DNA from: Nitrososphaeria archaeon
Lineage (GTDB): Archaea > Thermoproteota > Nitrososphaeria > JACIWG01
NCBI GenBank assembly: GCA_029776065.1
Contig: JARVJP010000006.1
Span: 106,841-170,840 of the forward strand
DNA length: 64,000 nucleotides
Direction: 5' to 3'
Shown here: positions 8,999-18,148 of the stretch, piece by piece
How positions within the stretch are numbered: the stretch's first letter is position 1
Layout of the letters: the number at the start of each line of letters is the position of its first letter
Made by a program: the position numbers and the translations under genes
Notes under the pieces: model-generated
What the model saw: the letters and a program-made list of their open reading frames with translations, nothing else
What the model was told of the DNA's origin: nothing
Databases searched by the model: none

Positions 8999-9388
8999 AT
9001 GAACACATCCAAAATAGAGATAGAAATAGAAGGTGTCGGTGTTGTTGAAGGGGAACTGACAGATGGCGAGAATCCCAAGACGTATTCATTACTGGTTAAC
9101 GCTATGCCCTTTAAATCCAAAGCCAAGACGTGGGGAGAAGAAGTTTACTTCGAGACACCTGTCTCATTTTGGAATGAAAATGGTAAATTGAAAGTTGAAG
9201 TCGGTGACATCGCGTTTTGGCCGCTTGGTAGAGCATTGTGCCTCTTTTACGGTAAGACTCCTATGAGCAACGAAGATAAACCTGTAGCAGCCAGCCCAGT
9301 TTACGTAGTAGGCAGGATCACAAAGAATATGGAACTACTACGAAATGTGACATGGGGGAAACCTGTCGAAGTAAGGCTCATACAGTAG
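8999..9388 (+). CDS. Cyclophilin-like fold protein (TM1367/DUF369-like)
   Basis: About 129 residues when started at ATG 8999 (MNTSKIEIEIEG). The longer in-frame extension to 8927 is compositionally unlike the domain and probably untranslated. The pattern GVGVVEGELTDGENPKTYSLL, then WGEEVYFETPV, VGDIAFWPLGRALCLFYGKTP and ASPVYVVGRI matches small beta-barrel proteins related to cyclophilins, in which GD(I/V)AYWP...FFGPTP is the hallmark. These lack clear prolyl isomerase residues and their role is unknown. It lies divergent from the isomerase/glycerate kinase pair. Confidence 0.75.
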   Translation: MNTSKIEIEIEGVGVVEGELTDGENPKTYSLLVNAMPFKSKAKTWGEEVYFETPVSFWNENGKLKVEVGDIAFWPLGRALCLFYGKTPMSNEDKPVAASPVYVVGRITKNMELLRNVTWGKPVEVRLIQ

Positions 9389-9443
9389 TTCAACAACTAC
9401 TTCCTTTTTTTAAAAAATATATTTGTACGTATTTCAAAAGTTA

Positions 9444-10469
9444 ATGGATGATGGTGGTTTGATAAAACCTAAAGTCGTGATGACACGTCGTATTCTTGAA
9501 CCTGGACCTTCGATCATCAGCCAGAAGTGTGATCTATATGTTAGGGAGGAGAGGAAGCCTCCTACAAAGCAAGAGTTGATCGAACTTGTGAAGGATGCAG
9601 ACGGGTTGCTCTGCCTTCTCAGTGATAAGATAGACAGGGACGTCTACGACGCTTGCGGAAAGCTGAGGGTTGTAAGCACCTACAGCGTTGGATTTGACCA
9701 CATCGACGTAGAAGAGGCTACGAAGAGAGGGGTTTATGTCTGCTACACACCAGGGGTTCTTACCCAAGCTACCGCTGACCAAGCTTGGACACTTTTAATG
9801 GCCGCAGCTAGGAGACTAGCTGAGGCAGACAGATATGTTCGAGAAGGTAAATGGGATATTGGGTGGGCACCGGATCTGCTCTTAGGCTACGACGTTTACG
9901 GTGCTACAATAGGGATTATTGGTATCGGGCGAATAGGTCAAGCAGTAGCTGAACGTGCGAAAGGATTCAACATGAAGGTCTTATACTATGACACGGTGAG
10001 AAGGGAGGATCTTGAAAGGCAGATGGGGATAGAGTACTGCGAACTGGAGAGCCTTTTAGAAAGGTCAGATTTTGTGTCCCTTCATATACCTAGAACAAAG
10101 GACACGATAGGGTTGATAAACGAAGATAACTTGAAGAAGATGAAGCCCACAGCTGTTCTCGTTAACACATCCAGAGGCGGGATTGTGGATGAGAAAGCGC
10201 TCTTTAAGGCGCTGTCCAACGGATGGATCTTCGCCGCTGGACTAGACGTGTTTGAAAATGAACCAACTACCTCTGATAACCCGCTTCTAAAGCTGCCTAA
10301 TATAGTCGTCGCACCCCACATCGCTAGTGCGACACATCAAGCTAGATCCAAGATGGCCGAAGTAGCGGCGATGAACCTGGTTAATGTCTTAGAAGGAAAG
10401 GACCCGCTCTTTCTAGTAAACCAAGATGTAAAGAAAGTGAAGCCTCTAGATAAAGTAAAGATGATTTGA
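9444..10469 (+). CDS. 2-hydroxyacid dehydrogenase, probable glyoxylate/hydroxypyruvate reductase
   Basis: About 341 residues of the D-isomer-specific hydroxyacid dehydrogenase family. Rossmann NAD(P)-binding motif GIIGIGRIGQAVAERA sits mid-protein; the catalytic Arg (VLVNTSRGGIVDE), Glu (FENEP) and His (VVAPHIASAT) are present. ATG 9444 is preferred because a TATA-like element (aaatatatt, 9414-9422) lies about 27 nt before it; TTG 9423 and TTG 9459 are alternatives. Reduction of hydroxypyruvate or glyoxylate to glycerate/glycolate fits the neighbouring glycerate kinase. Exact substrate is inferred from family and context. Confidence 0.88.
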   Translation: MDDGGLIKPKVVMTRRILEPGPSIISQKCDLYVREERKPPTKQELIELVKDADGLLCLLSDKIDRDVYDACGKLRVVSTYSVGFDHIDVEEATKRGVYVCYTPGVLTQATADQAWTLLMAAARRLAEADRYVREGKWDIGWAPDLLLGYDVYGATIGIIGIGRIGQAVAERAKGFNMKVLYYDTVRREDLERQMGIEYCELESLLERSDFVSLHIPRTKDTIGLINEDNLKKMKPTAVLVNTSRGGIVDEKALFKALSNGWIFAAGLDVFENEPTTSDNPLLKLPNIVVAPHIASATHQARSKMAEVAAMNLVNVLEGKDPLFLVNQDVKKVKPLDKVKMI

Positions 10470-10501
10470 TTAAATAACCTGCTTCGCTGTTGTGAAAACA
10501 G

Positions 10502-10906
10502 ATGTACGAGTTTAATGCTGTCTTAAAGCTGGTAGAAGCATTACTAGACTGGGCTAAGAAAAACAACGTTGAGGAGGTACTTGTCATCCGTTTAAGGATC
10601 GGGGAAGCGGTGATGGTTGACCCAGACCATGTCAAACGAAACTTTCAACTACTGACCAAAGGAACTCTAATAGGGGATGCGATATTACAAATAGAAAATG
10701 AGGAATCGATCGTTAAATGTAAAGAATGTGGGTATAAAGGTAGATACTTATCCCAGAGATATGGTGGTGGTGTAATACTATCTCCAAAGTGTCCTAAATG
10801 CGGAGGAAAAGCTGAGATCGTTCAAGGAGAAGAGTACGTCATCAAAGGCATAAGATATTATAAGAAGGGGTCAAGGCTAGCTGAAGAAACCTTTTACGAT
10901 GTTTGA
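10502..10906 (+). CDS. hypA: HypA-like nickel/zinc protein with Tyr at the nickel-ligand position
   Basis: 134 residues with the HypA layout: N-terminal MYEFNAVLKLVEALL, VRLRIGEAVMVDPDHV-like core, two CxxC pairs (CKECGYKG and CPKCGGKA) forming the zinc ribbon, and a C-terminal beta strand. HypA delivers nickel to the [NiFe]-hydrogenase large subunit. The canonical nickel site is MHE; here residue 2 is Tyr. An in-frame TGA three codons upstream excludes a longer start. The 3' end overlaps the convergent last gene of the hydrogenase/complex I-like operon by 30 nt. The context supports hydrogenase maturation, but nickel binding must differ from the classical protein. Confidence 0.8.
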   Translation: MYEFNAVLKLVEALLDWAKKNNVEEVLVIRLRIGEAVMVDPDHVKRNFQLLTKGTLIGDAILQIENEESIVKCKECGYKGRYLSQRYGGGVILSPKCPKCGGKAEIVQGEEYVIKGIRYYKKGSRLAEETFYDV

Positions 10907-12367
10907 GATCACTTCGGTTAACGGTCTTGGATATATCCCTATGATTATTGCTATAATAACCATAAGCAGTATCGGGTAAAGCATCTTCCATTCAGGATCA
11001 TGCGCATTAGAGAAATTATCAGGTATCTCACCATAGAAGATCCTTCTTATCGTCCACAAACCGTAGCCTGCAGTCAACACCGATAATACGACACCAGTAA
11101 CCACTGTAACAAGCCTAGCCGTGTCAAAGGGGTTAAAGCTCGCGTAGAAGGCACCAGCGAAGACGAAGATTTCACCCCAGAAGCCTATTAAAGGAGGTAC
11201 GCCAGCGAGTCCTAGAAAGCTAACTAAAGCACATATTGCGGTTAAAGGCATCTTTGAAGCAAGCCCTTTTATCTCACTTATCTTCCTGGTCTTCAGGTCA
11301 TGCATAAAAACCCCTGATATCATGAAGAGCGCTGCTTTGCTTAAACCATGGCTCACGTAGATGAGGAAAGCTCCTGAGAGACCGATGACTGATGAGGAGG
11401 CGATTCCGAAGAGCATGTACCCCATCTGACTTATACTTGAGTAAGCGAGAAGCCTCTTTATGTCATCTTGAGCAAAAGCCATCAACCCACCATAAACCAT
11501 CGTTATAACTGAGAGGAGTAGGAGGGAGTACATGAAATTCTTGTCAAAGGCGATCACTGGAAACGCGGTGTAGAGTATCCTTATTGCAGCATAGCCGCCT
11601 ATCCCTATCATCGCAGGCGAAAGTAGTGCACTTATTGGTGTAGGAGCTTCAGCATGCGCATCAGGTAACCATGTGTGTAACGGAAATATAGCCATTTTGA
11701 CGAAGAGCCCAAAAAGAATCATCGCAACAACTACTGAGAGAATCGTGGTTGGCAGTTGGCTACTTACACCGCTTATCTGGAAGATGTCGAATGTTCCAGT
11801 CAGCATGTAGGTTGCGCCAATACCAGCTAGCAAAACCACAGCCCCAACTTCGGTGAACATGAAGTATTTGAACGCAACCTTTACTTTATCACCTGTACCC
11901 CAAATACCTATCAAAACCCATGAGGGTATGAGCATGAGTTCGAAGAAGAGGAAGAATATCGCGAGGTTTGTGGATAGCACAGTACCAATCATACCTGAAA
12001 AGTACAAGAGATACAGCGCGTTGTAGAAGTCAAGGTTCTCTTCCTTCTCCATGTACTTTATCTGGTAAACAGATATGGCAACAGAGAGCAAGGTTATGGT
12101 GAGAGCTGCGACTGCACTAAGCCCGTCTAAAAGGAGGGCGAAGTCTCCGACGATAGGGGCCCATGGATAGGATTCCGTGAGCCTAAAACCAGTGTTGGGG
12201 AGGTTGACGGTTTCTATCAAAAGCAGTATAAAGGTGTAACATAGAGTTGCAAACGACAGCCAACCAACCTTTTGACCGATCCTTCTACCAATCAGCAGCA
12301 CCAAAATAGAGGCAATAATCGGGACAAAGATTATTTGTGATAAAGAGAAGGCTATCATACTCTTCAA
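10877..12367 (-). CDS. nuoM: NuoM-like proton/sodium-translocating antiporter subunit
   Basis: 496 residues, almost wholly membrane-embedded (about 14 helices). It belongs to the proton-conducting membrane transporter family: FFLFFELMLIPSWVLIGIWG carries the helix-5 Glu, FGLFVKMAIFPLHTWLPDAHAEAPTPIS the helix-7 Lys and proline-bend motif, and DDIKRLLAYSSISQMGYMLFG follows. As in complex I and Fpo, it would pump ions in the distal membrane arm. TTG 12367 overlaps the upstream stop (TTGA), so it is translationally coupled. It is the last gene of the operon. Confidence 0.92.
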   Translation of the reverse strand: MKSMIAFSLSQIIFVPIIASILVLLIGRRIGQKVGWLSFATLCYTFILLLIETVNLPNTGFRLTESYPWAPIVGDFALLLDGLSAVAALTITLLSVAISVYQIKYMEKEENLDFYNALYLLYFSGMIGTVLSTNLAIFFLFFELMLIPSWVLIGIWGTGDKVKVAFKYFMFTEVGAVVLLAGIGATYMLTGTFDIFQISGVSSQLPTTILSVVVAMILFGLFVKMAIFPLHTWLPDAHAEAPTPISALLSPAMIGIGGYAAIRILYTAFPVIAFDKNFMYSLLLLSVITMVYGGLMAFAQDDIKRLLAYSSISQMGYMLFGIASSSVIGLSGAFLIYVSHGLSKAALFMISGVFMHDLKTRKISEIKGLASKMPLTAICALVSFLGLAGVPPLIGFWGEIFVFAGAFYASFNPFDTARLVTVVTGVVLSVLTAGYGLWTIRRIFYGEIPDNFSNAHDPEWKMLYPILLMVIIAIIIGIYPRPLTEVISNIVKGFFS

Positions 12368-14475
12368 CCTGCGGAAATCAAATATTTAAGAATTAATACT
12401 ATGATGAACAACCCTGCGAGCACCATTATTAAGTCGTCATTGAGGCTTCCTGTTTGCCATCTGCGGAAGTATAGTGAAGTACGTTTTACAAGGTCGGAGA
12501 CACGGTAGTTCAGTTCATCCACAACCTTTGACTCAAAGTTAAAGAACATCCAGTTCGAAAAAGATAAAGTGAATCGACCTAAGTAGTAGTTGAACCCGTC
12601 TATCACCCTAACTTCTAGGTTTGAAAACATCCATTTGGACAGAGAGATGGTTGGGTACACAATAAGGCAATAGTACACTCGGTTGATGTAACATCTATTA
12701 TAAAGAAAGTTTCGAACCTTCAAGAGAAAAGGGTACCTTTGCGTGTACATATCAGCAGGCTTTGACCTCTTCAAGTAGAACCAATAAGCGGGAATAAACC
12801 CAACCACGATGGCGAGAGATGAAAGAAAGGCAACGATGTACTCTGTCACAACAGTCGGGTGAGTCTCGGATGGGACAATAACAAGGTATTCAAACAAAGA
12901 GACCATCCAATGCCTTGCAAAATAGCCTAGGACACCTAACACAATAGTCCCAGCCACCAAGACGACGTATGGCACCCACATTACAGGAGATGCCTCATGA
13001 AGATGGTTTACATGCCCTCCAACATCACTAGATCCACTCTTCCCTTCACCAAAGAAAACCATGCCGACCATCCTGAACGTGTAGAAAGCGGTTATCGCGA
13101 CAGTAAGTAGTCCAAACACGAATAGAAGGTACTCCCCTGAAACCAGCGAAGCCTCCAATATCATATCCTTACTCCAGAAGCCACTGAAGACCAACGGTAC
13201 TCCTGCGAGCGAACAGGAGGCGAACAACATGCTCCAGAAGGTGACAGGCATATGCTTCTTAAGGCCACCCATATCCCTCATAAACCTTGATCCCGTAGCA
13301 TGAATCACAGAACCAGCGGCTAGAAAGAGGGCTGCCTTGAACATCGCATGACTTACAAGGTGGAAGATGGATGCGACATACCCGGTTATGAATTCAACCG
13401 AAAGTCCAGCAACACCAAGAGCCAACATCATGTAACCTATCTGGCTCACAGTCGAATATGCTAGGACCTTCTTTATCTCGGTGGAAACCGTCGCCTGGGC
13501 CCCTGCTACAAAAGCTGTTATCGCACCGATCCAAGCAATAAAGTAGAACATTGCCTGGGGATCTGGTGAACTTGAGACCAAGGTAACGACGTATAATATT
13601 GGGAACATTCTTGCGACAAGGTAAACACCAGCCTTGACCATCGTGGCAGCGTGAATCAGAGCGCTTACAGTTGTTGGGCCAGCCATTGCATCAGGTAACC
13701 ATTCCATAAGAGGCAACTGAGCGCTCTTCCCAATGGGACCTCCAAACAATAAGATCACCGCTGGAAGTAGGGCCCAGAATGGAACCTTTGTTATCGCACC
13801 GTTCTGGAGTTCGACGAAGTTCAGTGTTCCAGTGAAAGCTAGGATAATAAATGCGCCTACAAATAGAAGGGCGTCACCTATCCTGGTGGTTATGAAAGCC
13901 TTCATTCCCGCATGCGATGGGGGATAAGATTCGTCTCCCTCTCCAACCCAATATTTTAACCAACCAGATCTTTGGTCCTTATAGTAGAATCCGATCAACC
14001 CGTAGCTGCAAAGTCCAACCCCTTCCCAGCCAAACAACATCTGTATGAGGTTGTCTGAGAGGACGAGTAAAAGCATGTTTCCTATGAACAGGTTCATAAA
14101 GAACCAGTACCTCGTTAATCCTTCCTCTCCTTTCATGTACTCGATGGAGTAGACCATGATGAGGAAGGCGATGATCGAGACAACATTCGACATGATGATA
14201 CTTAATGGGTCAACGAGAACTCCAGCCTTTATCTGGCCTAGTATTGGTGAGCCTTCAACATTTAACCATGATACTTGGCTCTGAAGAGGCCAAGAGACAT
14301 CTCCTTCTAAGAGAAGTGGCGTGAGGGACAAAGTTGAGACAACTGCTAGGAAGGAGAAGGCTACAGCCATAAAGTCTCTGACCCTCTTATTGATCGCTGC
14401 GAAGAGAGGCGTCAAGACAGCGCCTAAAAGTGGGAAGACCCAAGCCAACCAAGCGAAGATCATTTGATCAGCCAA
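12364..14475 (-). CDS. nuoL: NuoL-like antiporter subunit
   Basis: 703 residues, the largest membrane subunit. Motifs: FGWEGVGLCSYGLIGFY, GPIGKSAQLPLMEWLPDAMAGPTTVSALIHAATMVKAGVYLVAR and EIKKVLAYSTVSQIGYMM are typical of NuoL/FpoL. The C-terminal third (from about residue 560) extends beyond the antiporter core, where NuoL has its lateral helix; it ends in a single membrane segment. The TTG start at 14475 lies 7 nt after a GGAGGGTGA site that includes the NuoN-like stop. Confidence 0.92.
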   Translation of the reverse strand: MADQMIFAWLAWVFPLLGAVLTPLFAAINKRVRDFMAVAFSFLAVVSTLSLTPLLLEGDVSWPLQSQVSWLNVEGSPILGQIKAGVLVDPLSIIMSNVVSIIAFLIMVYSIEYMKGEEGLTRYWFFMNLFIGNMLLLVLSDNLIQMLFGWEGVGLCSYGLIGFYYKDQRSGWLKYWVGEGDESYPPSHAGMKAFITTRIGDALLFVGAFIILAFTGTLNFVELQNGAITKVPFWALLPAVILLFGGPIGKSAQLPLMEWLPDAMAGPTTVSALIHAATMVKAGVYLVARMFPILYVVTLVSSSPDPQAMFYFIAWIGAITAFVAGAQATVSTEIKKVLAYSTVSQIGYMMLALGVAGLSVEFITGYVASIFHLVSHAMFKAALFLAAGSVIHATGSRFMRDMGGLKKHMPVTFWSMLFASCSLAGVPLVFSGFWSKDMILEASLVSGEYLLFVFGLLTVAITAFYTFRMVGMVFFGEGKSGSSDVGGHVNHLHEASPVMWVPYVVLVAGTIVLGVLGYFARHWMVSLFEYLVIVPSETHPTVVTEYIVAFLSSLAIVVGFIPAYWFYLKRSKPADMYTQRYPFLLKVRNFLYNRCYINRVYYCLIVYPTISLSKWMFSNLEVRVIDGFNYYLGRFTLSFSNWMFFNFESKVVDELNYRVSDLVKRTSLYFRRWQTGSLNDDLIMVLAGLFIIVLILKYLISAG

Positions 14476-14481
14476 ATTCTA

Positions 14482-16002
14482 TCACCCTCCAAACAAAGAT
14501 CTTAAAGCAACTTGAGCAAAGGTAACGAAGAAATCCAGCCTTAATGTGATGATCACCAGTAAGGAGGCCAGGATCAGGATAGGCATCCACATGAATACAG
14601 AAACCTCGGTTGCGGATCGACCTTCCTCCACCGTAGGTTTGAATATGATCCTCTGAAAGACCCAAATATAGTAGGCCGCGTCAAAGACCGAGTTAAAGAC
14701 CAAGAACGCTAACGCTAAAGCGAGTATTGGGTCAACGATAACGCTTGCAGCAGCAGATATTATGAAGAGCTTGCTCCAAAATCCGCTTAGCGGTGGGACG
14801 CCACCTAAACCTAGTAAACCTATTGAGGCAGAGAGGCCTGTTATAGGCATCTTCTTCCCAAGCCCCTCGAGTTTGCTGATATAATAGCTCTTCGTTGACT
14901 GGCTGAGGTTGCCTACTGCCATAAAGAGCAACCCCTTCCCAAAGATGTGATTGAGCATGTGTAAAAACACTCCAATCATGGCCACCTCAAAAGCATATGA
15001 AGCTTGATAACCATAATGGTAAAGGAGGTATGTGCCAACACCTAACCCTGTAAAGATGTACCCCATATTTGAGACACTGGAGAAGGCTAGGAGCCTCCTT
15101 ATATCCCTCTGCATCACCGCTAAAAGGTTGCCTAGTGTCAAAGACAGAACTCCTAAAGAGATTAAGACGAAGCCGTAGTCGAAATTTAGAGGACTAAAGA
15201 CCGTGATCAAACCCCTTATGATGCAGAATGCTGCTATCTTCAAGACAACCGTTGAAAGTGAGGCAATGCAGTTCGGTGCACCGACGTACGCATCTGGGAT
15301 CCATGAGTGGAATGGAGCGACCGCAGCGCTTACACCGAACCCTACAATTATCAATGTAACGATAGAGTATAGGGTGATGTCTGGAACACTATATTGTGTG
15401 GCAGAAATGATCGTGGAAAGTGCTGAGAAGTTTAACGTCCCAGTTACGCCGTAAAGTAACGATATTCCATATAATGCTATCAGAGACCCCACAGTGCTCA
15501 TTAGAAGATACTTTATGCCGCCTTCCACCGCTTGCCACCTGTACTTCCTAAACGAAACAAGTGTGTAGGATGAGATGCAGATGAGCTCCCAAAAGACGTA
15601 TAACGTGAAGAAGTCGCCTGAGAAGACAACGCCAACCACGCCTGTGGCAAGGGTTAACATGAGCGTGTAGTATCTGTCGAGGCGGTTATCTACCTCCATA
15701 TACTTTATCGAATAAAACGCTACAAGAGACAACATAACCAATGAGATGACGGCCATGTAGATGCTCATCGTGCTTACGTAAAGTTCTACACCGTATGGTC
15801 CTCCAAAAACCTCTACGCGATATGAGAGTGGAGTTGAAGGAATCAACATATAGGTCAGGATGAGTGCTAAGGCCAATACGAACACCGAGAACACATCCCT
15901 CAATTTCGGGAGCTTAATGTAATCTCCCAACTTGCTTATCACCGGTACTGCTAGCGCCGAACATGACAACAATATCATCGGGTATAGCACGCTGTTTACC
16001 AT
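14482..16002 (-). CDS. nuoN: NuoN-like antiporter subunit
   Basis: About 506 residues and 14 membrane helices. FYVFWELICISSYTLVSFRK carries the helix-5 Glu, AAVAPFHSWIPDAYVGAPNCIASLSTVVLKIAAF the helix-7 region, and RDIRRLLAFSSVSNMGYIFTG follows. The start is taken at ATG 16002, which overlaps the stop of the NuoK-like gene (ATGGTAA) and has GAGG about 10 nt before it; 16026 would add eight residues. Ion-pumping subunit of the membrane arm next to the NuoK/J module. Confidence 0.9.
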   Translation of the reverse strand: MVNSVLYPMILLSCSALAVPVISKLGDYIKLPKLRDVFSVFVLALALILTYMLIPSTPLSYRVEVFGGPYGVELYVSTMSIYMAVISLVMLSLVAFYSIKYMEVDNRLDRYYTLMLTLATGVVGVVFSGDFFTLYVFWELICISSYTLVSFRKYRWQAVEGGIKYLLMSTVGSLIALYGISLLYGVTGTLNFSALSTIISATQYSVPDITLYSIVTLIIVGFGVSAAVAPFHSWIPDAYVGAPNCIASLSTVVLKIAAFCIIRGLITVFSPLNFDYGFVLISLGVLSLTLGNLLAVMQRDIRRLLAFSSVSNMGYIFTGLGVGTYLLYHYGYQASYAFEVAMIGVFLHMLNHIFGKGLLFMAVGNLSQSTKSYYISKLEGLGKKMPITGLSASIGLLGLGGVPPLSGFWSKLFIISAAASVIVDPILALALAFLVFNSVFDAAYYIWVFQRIIFKPTVEEGRSATEVSVFMWMPILILASLLVIITLRLDFFVTFAQVALRSLFGG

Positions 16003-16298
16003 TTTAATCGCCTCAAAGCATCCCAATCGACTTTACCATAGTGTCGGTAAACGTTTATGATCAAGGCTAAAGCCAAGGCCGCGACTGAAGCACCAATGGC
16101 GATTGATATTATCGCAAAAGATTGTGCAAGAGCATCAACTGATTCACCGTGTGCCCCCATTATCACAAAGTTGAGGTTTATTGATGATGTGAAGATTTCG
16201 ATTCCTATAACTGTCTTTATTATGCTCTTCTTCGTCGTTATACAGTAGATTGAAAGGCTGATCAATAGGAAGGTAAAGAGCACGAGCATGCTGTACAT
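15996..16298 (-). CDS. nuoK: NuoK-like subunit
   Basis: 100 residues, three membrane helices; related to MrpC. IGIEIFTSSINLNFVIMG carries the helix-2 Glu of the NuoK family, and a second membrane Glu is replaced by small residues in the AIISIAIGASVAALALALI helix, where complex I usually has AAxEAAIGLAI. It starts at the end of the preceding gene and overlaps the NuoN-like start. Confidence 0.87.
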   Translation of the reverse strand: MYSMLVLFTFLLISLSIYCITTKKSIIKTVIGIEIFTSSINLNFVIMGAHGESVDALAQSFAIISIAIGASVAALALALIINVYRHYGKVDWDALRRLKW

Positions 16299-16571
16299 CT
16301 ATTTCTCAACCTCCTGTTCTTCTACAAAGCCAACCTTTTCCTCTCTTAGCATAGCGGACACCGCTGCGACCGTTGCGAAGATGATCAACACTTGAGCCAT
16401 GACATCTATCAACCTATAACTCCAAATGAAGTAGGGAGCGCTCACAAAATTCCAGTCCACCGGTGTTCCTATAGTCTGTAGATTCGCAAAGCCTATATAT
16501 AATGCGGCGAACACGAACAATATAACTAGTATGCTGTAGAGCTTGTATGAAGCCTTGTCTTCTTGGATCAT
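16299..16571 (-). CDS. NuoJ-like subunit, C-terminal half (split gene)
   Basis: 90 residues with two membrane helices (YKLYSILVILFVFAALYIGF and VMAQVLIIFATVAAVSAML) and a charged tail. It corresponds to the second half of NuoJ, with the first half encoded immediately upstream (4-nt overlap). A split NuoJ is also known from the Fpo dehydrogenase of methanogens, so this is probably natural rather than a frameshift. It helps seat the antiporter-like subunits against the NuoH/catalytic module. Confidence 0.78.
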   Translation of the reverse strand: MIQEDKASYKLYSILVILFVFAALYIGFANLQTIGTPVDWNFVSAPYFIWSYRLIDVMAQVLIIFATVAAVSAMLREEKVGFVEEQEVEK

Positions 16572-16813
16572 TTCTTTATCTTCTCTCCAATTGTGTGAAG
16601 GGTTGCCAAGAACAAGACTGAAACACCACCTGCGTAAACTAGAAGTTGGAAGACTGCGACATATGGGGCACCTAGAAGGTAGATTATGGCCCCAACCACC
16701 ACATTGAACAAGAGAAAGTAGAGTATGGACCTAACGATATCCCTTGATTCAATCGACATTATAGCAGTGATTAAAGCTAAAACACCAAACAGAAACTGTA
16801 ACATAACCTCCAT
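16568..16813 (-). CDS. nuoJ: NuoJ-like subunit, N-terminal half (split gene)
   Basis: 81 residues, three membrane helices. AIIYLLGAPYVAVFQLLVYAGGVSVLFLATL matches the conserved helix 3 of NuoJ (usually LxAEFLAxVQIIVYVGAVxVLFLF), the pi-bulge helix coupled to catalysis in complex I. It overlaps the C-terminal-half gene by 4 nt (ATGA) and follows the NuoI-like gene with one nucleotide between them, so it is tightly co-translated. Confidence 0.85.
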   Translation of the reverse strand: MEVMLQFLFGVLALITAIMSIESRDIVRSILYFLLFNVVVGAIIYLLGAPYVAVFQLLVYAGGVSVLFLATLHTIGEKIKK

Positions 16814-16814
16814 T

Positions 16815-17174
16815 CTACTTCACCATAAGATCCCTCTTATCGAGTGCGATAACCTCAAACTGGTTGGTTAGATGTATCGCCTTAGTCGGGCAGATATCCT
16901 CACATTGCCCGCAATAGGTGCATCTAGCGATGTTGAAGATCGGTCTCCTTCCTGTCTGGTTCTTCGGAAAACGCGACTTATCCTCTGGCACCATCTCTAT
17001 TGCAAAGGAAGGACAGACCTGGAAGCATAGGGAGCAACCAATACACTTGTCTTCGTAGTATTCAAGCTTACCCCTAAAGCCTTCTGGCAGATGTACCTTA
17101 CCTCTCTCCTCTGGGTAAAGCACCGTCGCTCTCTTCTTAAAGAGGCTTCTAATGAGCTCCCCGATCATCGACAT
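16815..17174 (-). CDS. nuoI: NuoI-like 2x[4Fe-4S] ferredoxin subunit
   Basis: About 119 residues. Two 4Fe-4S motifs: CIGCSLCFQVCP and CTYCGQCEDICP, which relay electrons toward the small subunit. The start is taken at ATG 17174, which shares a base with the stop of the NuoH-like gene (TAATG) and has GAGGT about 12 nt before it; the longer frame to 17234 lies inside the NuoH-like gene. No NuoE/F/G or FpoF/O electron-input gene lies in the operon, so ferredoxin may donate directly. Confidence 0.92.
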   Translation of the reverse strand: MSMIGELIRSLFKKRATVLYPEERGKVHLPEGFRGKLEYYEDKCIGCSLCFQVCPSFAIEMVPEDKSRFPKNQTGRRPIFNIARCTYCGQCEDICPTKAIHLTNQFEVIALDKRDLMVK

Positions 17175-18148
17175 TACAGGATCAACCTCACAAGAACGAA
17201 TTGGAAGAGGGCCAGTGGGAGAAGGTACTTCCAACAGAAGCTTTCAACCTGATCGATTCGAAGACGAGCGAACAAAGCTCTCACAACTGTCAATACGGCT
17301 AAAACAAATAATGACTTGATTACAAAATACAACGTGTAGAGTATGGGTGTGTACCCTTCTATCGTCGGCCCGAGAGGACCGCCTAAAAAGAAAGTGGCAG
17401 CAAGCCCGCATAAGAAGACCAGTTCAATGTTCCTCGCCAGCCTGAACATAGCCAGCCTTCTACCACTGTAGTCAATATTCCATCCAGCGATGATTTCCTG
17501 TTCAGCTTCAGGTAGGTCGAATGGTATTCGTTCCAGTTCCGCCTGAGCCGCGAAGACGAAGACGATGAATCCTAGAGCCTGCGGACCTAATATATACCAC
17601 CATCGCTCTTGTGACAAAACGATATCTGATAGCAAAAGGCTCTGTGCATTTAACGCAACCCCAACCACCGATAACGTCAAAGGTATCTCATATCCGATCA
17701 TCTGTAGGAACAATCTTTCTGCTCCTATAACAGCGTACCTGTTATAGGTTGAGAGCCCAGCGTAGAAAACAGTTATGCAAATAAACGTCAAGATAAGAAT
17801 AGAGACTATCACGTCACCATTGAACGATACAACGCCTTGATTTGATGATATAGGAAGTAGCAGGGTGGCGAAGATCGATAGAGCTAAAGTAAAGAGAGGT
17901 GTCATAGTGAAAAGAAGCTGGTCAACCTTCTTCGGGACAATGTCCTCCTTTGACAAAAGCTTGATGAAGTCCGCTAAAGGCTGTAATAGCCCATAGAAGC
18001 CTGTGTAGAGAGGCCCAACTCTATTTTGTAGTCGAGCGTAGAACTTTCTATCAAACCATTCATAGAAGAGTGAGAGGAAGAAGATGAAGACGAATCCTGG
18101 GAACACCACCGTCTTCAAAGTTTCAACAACGTACTGTTCGAAGCTCAT
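17174..18148 (-). CDS. nuoH: NuoH-like membrane anchor subunit
   Basis: 324 residues and about eight membrane helices. Family hallmarks: RKFYARLQNRVGPLYTGFYGLLQPLADFIKLLSKEDI near the N-terminus and ERIPFDLPEAEQEIIAGWNIDYSG in the loop that contacts the catalytic subunits (usually ExxRxPFDLPEAExELVAGF). It connects the hydrophilic arm to the ion pumps. ATG 18148 overlaps the stop of the large-subunit gene by 4 nt. Confidence 0.93.
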   Translation of the reverse strand: MSFEQYVVETLKTVVFPGFVFIFFLSLFYEWFDRKFYARLQNRVGPLYTGFYGLLQPLADFIKLLSKEDIVPKKVDQLLFTMTPLFTLALSIFATLLLPISSNQGVVSFNGDVIVSILILTFICITVFYAGLSTYNRYAVIGAERLFLQMIGYEIPLTLSVVGVALNAQSLLLSDIVLSQERWWYILGPQALGFIVFVFAAQAELERIPFDLPEAEQEIIAGWNIDYSGRRLAMFRLARNIELVFLCGLAATFFLGGPLGPTIEGYTPILYTLYFVIKSLFVLAVLTVVRALFARLRIDQVESFCWKYLLPLALFQFVLVRLIL

